64,000 nt of DNA from Branchiostoma floridae (lineage: Eukaryota; Chordata; Leptocardii; Amphioxiformes; Branchiostomatidae): the NCBI RefSeq assembly GCF_000003815.2, contig NW_023365730.1:669199-733198 (forward strand). Reading direction: 5' to 3'. Below the pieces are notes generated by a model. That model did no database searches. It saw nothing but the letters and a program-made list of their open reading frames with translations, and was not told where the DNA came from. Position 1 is the stretch's first letter; each line of letters begins with the position of its first letter. The position numbers were made by a program, and so were the translations under genes. Shown here one piece after another: positions 56,574 through 64,000 of this stretch.

Positions 56574-59500
56574 ATGTCGAGAAAACAGCAATCCATCCTG
56601 GGTTTCTTCCAAAAGAAGGATGTTGCAGCGTCCAAGGATCAAGCACAAGATCGAGGACGAGATGACAGCGAGCACAGTGACGAATCTCTGTCCACTAGCG
56701 AGCCTGGCGCTAGCGCCGAAGCGGGTCCATGCACGCCTGTTGAAGAGTGCTGTGAACACAGCGGCGAGGCAGATTTAGGCCCACTTTACATTACGCTTTT
56801 CGCGTTAGCGGTAAATTTCCCGTTATCGGGACGCCGCTATCGGCACCTCTTTAGACACACCGCCCGGAAATCTGACAGGACACCCGCGGCGCGCGGTGGA
56901 ATGTAAAATCTTGGTGAAAGTCTACCCGCATGACCCGTAAAGATCGCAGTTCTTTTTAGCTGCACGTTGTTATATTGAACAAACGTTAATTTTTTGTTTG
57001 CGTACCGCTACCAAGTGATTGAAAATTCAAATACGTGACTTGCATGAGAAATACAAGTCCCCGACTACGTTGTTGTTTCGCTGACACTTCCGGTAACTTC
57101 GACCACAAAATTTTCGATAAAAAAGCACTTAAAAACCCTTTCAAAGCGAACTGTTTGATAGAAGATCCCTTTCTTTCAGTGATGACCTGCTAAATTATGG
57201 CTACGTACTGAAATAACCGTGAATATACGCACAATTCCTGCAGGTATAATAACTACCTCGTACGTAAAAACTCAAGCTGCCAGCAGTTCATGTGGCGGGA
57301 ATTTCCCCACCAATGTCATAGCAACGGCCACCACTGTCATAGCAACGGCCAATCGGAGACGCGTAGTGGGATTACTTTATACAAAATTTGCAGAGATAGC
57401 GGCTTCTGGTTTCGGTACAACGTAACGATGTATTACAGGAGAAAACATTCGGAATCGAACTTGTATATTTTTTTACAGGTCTTCCACGAAAATTGTGCAA
57501 AAGTAGGTCGTCAAAAAATGTTATGAGAATGAGACTATTTTTCGCTGACATCCCGCCTGCTTTGAAGGTTGACTGCAGACCCGATTGACGTAAGAGCCTG
57601 CGTAGGTGGCCATTACGGAAAAGGCAGGCCGTGAAAACTATTTTTTCTGCGTAGTTCGGGTTGATTTTTGGGTTGACATTCATTCTTCTAGTATATAAAA
57701 AAGTAACTATCAGTATCGGGAGACTGTTTTCTTATCACTGTATTCTTACCCAGCGTTATGAACATGATCGCTGCTGGCAATTTTCCTCCAATGTTTTGCA
57801 AATCTGTACTCACCATTTTCGCGCCATATGCTAATAAGCGCGCGCTTTATGCTAAACGTCTAAACCCTGACTCCCGCTAACGCGAGCCCGACGTGTTCTC
57901 TTTATACGCAGTTTGGCGTTGACGGGGACTCCCGCTGAGCCTACGGCCGTACGCTTCGGAGTGGACGGGAGAAAATTTGGCGTTAGCGGGACTACGTTAA
58001 CGGGAACTCTCTTTACACGGGGCTCCCGCTAACGCAGCCCCGCTAACGCCAGTCCCGCTAACGCGAAAAACGTAATGTAAAGTGGGCCTTATCCTCGTCA
58101 GAAGAGTCCTGCGAAGCCAGCGGCAATCCCCCGCCCGCCTTCGAAGAAGAGCCGCAACCCGGGCCGTCTGGAACTTCAACATTTGGCCCGATCCCCCCGA
58201 GCACTCAAGAATTCTCGGACGAGTTTTCTGTAGATTTGTCGGGGGACGATGAAGACGCAACGTCGACCGAGCCAAAGAAGCCAAAGCTGTCGGTACGTAA
58301 CGTTATATTGAATTAAATTTCGGTGAATTTTTGCCCTGTATTAAATCTGACTTGATTAGACTTTGTGTGGAATCGTTGCTTTGTAATAAATTTTATGCAA
58401 AAAAAAAAACTACTCCGTTATTTCAAAGATGTCTTTTAAATAAGCCGCGAAAAACGCACGTGGCGTGTTTGTACAAACAAAACAGCGTCTCTTTGACTTT
58501 CGCCGCCCCAGACTGGGAGGCGCCGCTGCATGGCTCGTATTTCAGTTGCATAAATTGCATATGTTGGAGCATCCTTGGGCATGTGGGGAAATTCTGTAAA
58601 GCGGTACATTGTCATGTTCAGCGTTGGACTGGGACTGTTTACAACAACCAGCACAAGGACAAATATTTTAGTCATCGACATAAGTTTTTTTTTGTTCATT
58701 TTTGTTTTTTTAAATCAACATTCACTTTAACAACAGTCTTTGCGCATTGGAAAAACAACTGTATTTCCGGTTGTATTCCTAAAAACATTAGGGTCAGTAG
58801 GATACTAGGAAGGGAGAGTCTTTTTTGTTGAAGGTTTGGCCAAAACTCAGTTAAACAAGGTTGAAGTACATGAGGACACTTATATTTTAAATGTCAAATT
58901 TTAACATAGTGCATAATTGTTACAAATTGGTGGAATGGGTGGATACATTTATCCTTCATCAGATAGGACAAGTAATTGTTTTTGTACTTGAATAGCAGAC
59001 TGAATAAAAATGAAGAAAATATGCGACTCCTCTACTGGCCACAAAAAGGCTATATGGTCGGTAGGTTTTTCTGGGGTAGGAAAAAGGAAACACAATTGTC
59101 AACATTTTAATAGGCCTTATCAAATCTACAAGGTAGCATGGTATTAATTATAACTTTGCAATGAACAAAGAGCATACATGGGCTGATGTGTCATTTTCCT
59201 TCCTTTTGTCTAAACCTCTTATGCTTATAATAGCTTTTATAGATGAGGAAAGTATGACAAGTTTTATTCATGTTGCAATCTCTTTTTCTACAGGAAGATC
59301 AAGAAAAGACCAAAACAGAAAAAGTGTACAAGTTCCAGGATTCATGGAAACATAAACGACCATGGCTGAAACACGACAAGTCTAAACTCATCATGTGGTG
59401 CGAAGTTTGCAGGCGCTTTGATACGGGAAAGAAAAAGAACTCGTTTAGAAAAGGAACTAAAAGTTTGAGATTGCCAAATATTACATCGCATGAGGCATCT

Positions 59501-62125
59501 CCTGCCCACGTAACTGCCTGTAACAAAAAGGATGCATCTATGCTAGCAATTCAGAACCGACCGATGCCTATGGCTGTCCAGAGGATGGAGGCAAAGAAAG
59601 TTGACCAAATGAGCACATTGTTCCGTAGCGCCTATTATTTGGCCAAGCAGGCCAGGCCATTTTCAGATTTTCCCATGCTTATGAAGTTACAGAGATCAAA
59701 TGGTTTGGCAACTGTAGGAAAAACCTACTTGAATGATAAGGAGGCTCGTGTATTTGTAGACTATATTGCTCAAACAATTCGCAGTGACATGATTACACAT
59801 ATACAGACCTCAGATTTTGTATCCGTTTTAGCAGATGGTAGTACCGATAGGGGGGCCATTGAAGAAGAAGTTGTCCATGTACGCTACCTCCGAGACAATA
59901 TTGTGCCTACAACAGCATTTGTTGCTTTAAAACCTCTAGAGAGGGGAGATGCTGAACATGTCACTTCTGCAGTTAAATCTGCATTGCAGGATGATTTGCT
60001 CATGGAAGGAGCTTGGTCACAGAAGCTTGTATTTGCATGCTTCGATGGAGCTCCTGTCAACATGGGTCACATAAGTGGGGTAGGGGTGAGGCTGAAAGAA
60101 GAGTGTCCTCATCTTCTGGTACTGGCATGTTGTGCACATAGACTTGAATTAGTATTTAAGGATGTGCTAGGGGAAGTCCAGTATTTCTCTACAATACATG
60201 ATATGCTGTCCAACCTGTACAAGTTCTATCATTATTCACCATTGAACTGGCAAGGTCTACGGAATGCTGCTGAAGCACTGAACATTGCTGTGCTCAAACC
60301 AGTTAGAGCAACAGGTACACGTTGGCTGCCACATCTAGAACGTGCTGTCAAAGCAGTGTGTCGTGACTTTCGCGCCCTGGTGCAGCATCTTGGGCATCTA
60401 GAGGAGATTGGTGACACTGGAACCAAGGACAGTCGTGACAAAGCAAGAGGAATCCTTCAAGTAGTGAAGACAGTGAAATTTGTAATGTTTCTCAATTTCC
60501 TTGTGAAATACCTGGGACTTATCAGTGCAGTGTACANNNNNNNNNNNNNNNNNNNNNNNNNNNNNNNNNNNNNNNNNNNNNNNNNNNNNNNNNNNNNNNN
60601 NNNNNNNNNNNNNNNNNNNNNNNNNNNNNNNNNNNNNNNNNNNNNNNNNNNNNNNNNNNNNNNNNNNNNNNNNNNNNNNNNNNNNNNNNNNNNNNNNNNN
60701 NNNNNNNNNNNNNNNNNNNNNNNNNNNNNNNNNNNNNNNNNNNNNNNNNNNNNNNNNNNNNNNNNNNNNNNNNNNNNNNNNNNNNNNNNNNNNNNNNNNN
60801 NNNNNNNNNNNNNNNNNNNNNNNNNNNNNNNNNNNNNNNNNNNNNNNNNNNNNNNNNNNNNNNNNNNNNNNNNNNNNNNNNNNNNNNNNNNNNNNNNNNN
60901 NNNNNNNNNNNNNNNNNNNNNNNNNNNNNNNNNNNNNNNNNNNNNNNNNNNNNNNNNNNNNNNNNNNNNNNNNNNNNNNNNNNNNNNNNNNNNNNNNNNN
61001 NNNNNNNNNNNNNNNNNNNNNNNNNNNNNNNNNNNNNNNNNNNNNNNNNNNNNNNNNNNNNNNNNNNNNNNNNNNNNNNNNNNNNNNNNNNNNNNNNNNN
61101 NNNNNNNNNNNNNNNNNNNNNNNNNNNNNNNNNNNNNNNNNNNNNNNNNNNNNNNNNNNNNNNNNNNNNNNNNNNNNNNNNNNNNNNNNNNNNNNNNNNN
61201 NNNNNNNNNNNNNNNNNNNNNNNNNNNNNNNNNNNNNNNNNNNNAGGTATTTCAAGACAACGACAGCACAATAGAAGTTGTGTTCAGAAGAGTCAATAGT
61301 GTTGTATCATCGCTGATGAAACTAGCCAAACCTGCCAAGCTGAACAGAATCCTCTCTGATGGCCTAGAAGAGAGAGATGGTTCATTTGTGTGGAAAGAAA
61401 CAGTGTTAACCACTGGTAGACCACAGCGTGGGCGAGGGCGAGGAGGCAACCTTGCTACCTACAAGGAGGAAGTGCTGCAGGACTGTCAGCGCATATGTGA
61501 CAGCACACTGCATCATTTGGGACGCAGGTTTGATGTCATCCTCAGCAACCCCGTGTACAACTCTGCCAGAGTTTTGTTTCAGTTCTCCACATGGCCAACA
61601 GAAGAGGAAGATGATGACTTTGGAGAGGAGAACATCAGAACTTTGCATCATCACTTCCACGCAGTGCTTGAGCAGAAGGACTTTGACATTGACAGTTGCA
61701 TCAGAGAATGGTTAGAACTGAAATCTGTGTGCCGTGCACAGCTTGCTGCTATGCATCAAACACCACACTTCAGCACCTTCTGGACTTCAGTTCTGAGAAG
61801 GGAACGGGATGAGGATTTCAAGAATATTTTCACCATTCTACGGTTGGCCTTAATCATTCCGACACACACAGCTGAATGCGAACGATCTTTCTCATTGATG
61901 AACGTAGTGAAAACGGACTGGAGGACAAGCCTGGACCCAGCTACACTGACAAGCCTCATGGCAATTTCCCTTGATAAGAACGATGTAGAAACATTTGACC
62001 CATTGCCAGCAATAAGGTTGTGGTGGGCGGGTGGGAAACGCCGTCCATCTACCACCCCTTATGGGCCTAGAGCACCAAGAGTCGAGGAGAATCATGAGTC
62101 TGACACGTCAGAAGAGGATATATAA
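56574..62125 (+). CDS. hAT transposase (ZNF862-like), interrupted by a nested element
   Basis: Exon 1 is 56574-56777 plus 58092-58292, split by a 1.3-kb insertion. Exon 2 is 59294-62125 with an N gap at 60537-61244. With the insertion left out, the phases join and the protein would be about 1078 aa if the gap length is right. Seen: N-terminal QQSILGFF, an acidic/serine-rich linker, a zinc-finger segment WCEVCRRF...HEASPAH (C171, C174, H201, H207), RNase H-like catalytic region with VLADGSTD (D316) and FDGAPVNMGH (D386), the CCAHRLEL insertion start, and the C-terminal hAT dimerisation block AECERSFSLMNV. It is expected to cut and rejoin the element ends. As it stands the insertion introduces stops after residue 110, so the copy is probably dead. 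A host ZNF862 relative is unlikely because hAT termini bound it. Confidence 0.85.
56778..58088. mobile_element. PIF/Harbinger-like non-autonomous element, 1311 bp
   Basis: About 34-bp terminal inverted repeats starting GGCCCACTTTACATTACG (one mismatch between ends). A 3-bp target duplication TTA lies on each side (56775-56777 and 58089-58091), the PIF/Harbinger signature. The right end carries three tandem CCCGCTAACGC motifs (about 58025-58065), with more near 57872 and 58005. No transposase frame. It lies inside the coding exon of the hAT transposase. Confidence 0.85.
60537..61244. other. Assembly gap, 708 N
   Basis: A run of N within hAT exon 2, hiding the middle of the RNase H-like fold and insertion domain. 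The frame is open on both sides, consistent with a multiple-of-three gap estimate, but the true length is unknown. Confidence 0.95.
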
Positions 62126-62593
62126 CTTTTAATAAGGTGAATACTTCCCAACTTGCAGCTGTGCAAGTAGATTTTTCTGGTGCAAGTTAGTTTTGGGCTA
62201 ACTTGCACCAGTGCAAGTTGGCCCCAAAATGTATTTCGAGCCCTGGACAACACATAACCCACCCTATCCGCTTGGAGATAAGCTGATTACCAAACGTCCA
62301 AAACACATTCCCTGTTCCACAAAACCGAAAATATAGGGCTGGTTTATGAAATTATTACAACGATTATAACAACAGCTACCGCGAAAAGAAAAGAATGTGC
62401 ATCAGTACTGGCGACATGCCAAACCACATACGAATGCGGCTAACGGAGAACACTCAAGACATAGGCCGATTACAATGATAACTTTGTCGACAGAGGTTAC
62501 CTTTCAGTCACAAAGTAAAAAATGTCACCCACACAATAACAAGTACATAGTCCATCCTTTCGCTCCACTGAAGACCATCTGATGTCTTTTACG

Positions 62594-62692
62594 CAAAGTA
62601 TCCCCTTGTACCTGGCAGCCATAAGAGGCCACCATGAAACTATATCAGCTTTACTTGCAGCTGGTGCAGATGTGACTGTACAGGACAGGCAG
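62594..62692 (+). pseudogene. Ankyrin-repeat exon with a lost splice acceptor
   Basis: 33 codons (QSIPLYLAAIRGHHETISAL and on) with an intact GTAGGT donor, so it is a further copy of the repeat exon beyond the hAT insertion. The expected acceptor TTTTACAG is TTTTACG here: one A is missing, so no AG precedes the exon. The next AG (62597-62598) would remove five coding bases and shift the frame. Probably not spliced in. Confidence 0.75.
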
Positions 62693-62812
62693 GTAGGTAG
62701 ATTGACTGTTCCCGTGCACCACATGTCCTTGTGCTACAGTTGTATCACTATCATCAGGGGTGCCTCAGCATTTGCACGAACTTTATGAGATTCGTACGAA
62801 TCTTATGTGATA

Positions 62813-62938
62813 CGCACGAATCACTATGCGAAAACGCACGAACGCACGAATCACTATGCGAAAACGCACGAACGCACGAATCACTATGCGAAAACGCACG
62901 AACGCACGAATCACTATGCGAAAACGCACGAACCCACA
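62813..62938. repeat. 30-bp satellite, four units
   Basis: Unit CGCACGAATCACTATGCGAA then AACGCACGAA repeats four times. Looser relatives ('cgcacgaatcactatg', 'aactatgcgaaaacgtacgg') reappear at 63315-63435 after an (AATAA)n run at 63270-63314. Confidence 0.85.
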
Positions 62939-62939
62939 A

Positions 62940-63480
62940 TCGATAAATTGTAATATTTTCGACTATGTTTTCATTTTTATCAAAATGACCGGAAGATTTA
63001 CTAATAATCTGATTGATTGGTAATGCCAGCCTTGTAGATTCTATGTGCTCTAGTTTGCTTTTGTTGTAAATTGACTATTATGTAACCGTCACAATTATTA
63101 GTTGACTCTGTTGGTATTCTTCTCATTCTTATGTTGCGAAGGGACTTAGTTTATGTTATTTTTTTGTTGTAATCTTAATTTTGTTAATTTTGATTGTCAT
63201 TTTATGTAATAATACAGAGCAGAAGACCTCATTAAGCTCATTGTTGAGCTTCTTGTTCTATGCTCAAAAAATGAATGCGAATAAAATAAAATAAAATGAA
63301 ATAAAATAAAATAAACGCACCAACCTTATGAAAATCACACGAATAACTATGCGAAAACGTACGGACCTTATGGGATTCGCACGAATCACTATGTTACGCA
63401 CACAAAACTTATGTGACTTGCAAGAACCTTATGTGAAATCAGCCAATTACTGCCCGGGTAACGTGACAGGCGGAGCAGGA
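62940..63480. other. No gene seen; AT-rich, simple repeat and satellite debris
   Basis: Contains the AAATAAAAT microsatellite (63270-63314) and degenerate copies of the 30-bp satellite. No coding signal. Confidence 0.4.
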
Positions 63481-63814
63481 TTTTCAAAATGGCGACTTCG
63501 AGCTTTAAGGTAGCAGAACACAATTTTCGGCCTATGGGGATTTCTATAGTTCAGGGCCTCAAGGTGACTGGCTTCGACGCGGACAAAAAATATAGTAGTG
63601 TGCACTTTTGAAATACCAAAAACGCATATGTTCGAGTTCAGGGTACAAAGCACAAAACATTTTTTGCGTTTCGTCGCCCTCTAGCGACGAAACGCCATGT
63701 GTTGGGTTTTACCTTCAGTGCGGCTTCAATGCTTCGATGCATGTATGAATGGTACTTGGTTCAACACTGTGTCGCACAGCATGAAGACCTTCCATGTTTG
63801 TTGTTCAACCATTG

Positions 63815-63866
63815 CCTTATATGGCAAGACCTGCAACATTTCATGTTCAGGCTTTGCCTTATATGG
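63815..63866. promoter_or_regulatory. Two CArG boxes (SRF-type sites)
   Basis: CCTTATATGG occurs at 63815-63824 and 63857-63866, both exact CC(A/T)6GG, 42 bp apart (about four helical turns). The window ends in CCATATAAG, which becomes a third site if the next base is G. No gene is visible downstream within the window. Confidence 0.4.
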
Positions 63867-64000
63867 CAAGGGAGCAAGAACAGCCAGTCAGCCTTGATTT
63901 GCATGATACACATGCGACCGCCTGCAACTGCTACAACTGTTCGGAAATACCATTTCATTGTGGTTTCGGACTTCAATATCCTGGAAAATGGCCATATAAG

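Larger units (their letters stand above)
55817..62245 (+). mobile_element. hAT DNA transposon, 6.4 kb
   Basis: Terminal inverted repeat CAGGGCTCGAAATAC at 55817 and its complement ending 62245, the usual hAT start. Within about 100 bp of each end are several AACTTGCAC/GTGCAAGTT motifs in both orientations, the kind of subterminal arrays hAT transposases bind. The flanks share GACAA (55810-55814 and 62246-62250), which may be what is left of an 8-bp target duplication; a clean one is not seen. It encodes a two-exon transposase on the plus strand and interrupts an intron of the ankyrin gene. It contains a nested Harbinger-like element and a 708-N gap. Confidence 0.85.

Noticed and set aside
60398-61274. 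Long open frames on both strands across the N run
   Set aside because: They consist almost only of unknown bases. Only the frame continuous with hAT exon 2 has support on both sides.
55817-62245. hAT transposase as a host ZNF862-type gene
   Set aside because: It lies between matching hAT terminal repeats with subterminal arrays and is inserted in another gene's intron.
62813-62938. Regularly spaced 30-bp repeats resembling a CRISPR array
   Set aside because: Units are contiguous with no variable spacers, and the DNA is clearly eukaryotic.
63490-63610. Possible first exon (ATGGCGACTTCG..., MATSSFKVAEHNFRPMGI)
   Set aside because: A good start context, but only about 40 codons before a stop, no convincing donor and no downstream exon in the window.

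Overview
The window is animal nuclear DNA, and an invertebrate deuterostome such as a lancelet (Branchiostoma) fits best. The genes have short exons with GT-AG introns. A CYP4-type P450, a collagen-less C1q-domain protein and a one-exon-per-repeat ankyrin gene sit among nested transposons, MITEs and minisatellites, and two N runs mark assembly gaps. The species is an inference, not a read-out.

Layout. 1-16300 holds no convincing intact host gene. It contains decayed retroelements (a Penelope-like 3' end near 3.9-4.1 kb, LINE reverse-transcriptase debris near 9.7-10.2 and 16.6-17.0 kb), tandem repeats and a 24-bp minisatellite. 17034-23685 is a complete, very young Ty3/gypsy LTR retrotransposon on the minus strand. 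It has identical 190-bp LTRs, a tRNA-Gln primer site, a polypurine tract, and gag and pol in overlapping frames joined by a textbook -1 frameshift signal. It sits inside an older LINE copy that it split in two. 24.9-27.3 kb is LINE 3' ends, a pogo/Tigger-like MITE and another Penelope-like fragment. 27397-32644 is a five-exon secreted C1q-domain gene on the minus strand. 35665-49210 is a twelve-exon cytochrome P450 family 4 gene on the minus strand. 51433-55158 is a plus-strand ankyrin gene. 55817-62245 is a 6.4-kb hAT transposon inserted in an intron of the ankyrin gene, and it was itself hit by a 1.3-kb PIF/Harbinger-like element in its first exon. The last 1.3 kb holds one more (broken) ankyrin exon, a 30-bp satellite and a pair of CArG boxes.

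The most striking structure is in the P450 gene. Between one exon 1 and one set of exons 3-12 there are six tandem, diverged, splice-ready copies of exon 2. Every copy enters in phase 1 and leaves in phase 0, so taking none or two destroys the frame and taking exactly one keeps it. This is the arithmetic of a mutually exclusive exon cluster. It covers the same part of the protein that human CYP4F3 swaps between two exons. The ankyrin gene shows the opposite logic: all its repeat exons are phase 0-0, so any subset can be joined.

A second recurring theme is a hammerhead-ribozyme-like core (CUGA-N-GA-N, stem, GAAA). It occurs at three separate places with different but still complementary stems. 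Two of the three lie beside Penelope-like coding remnants.
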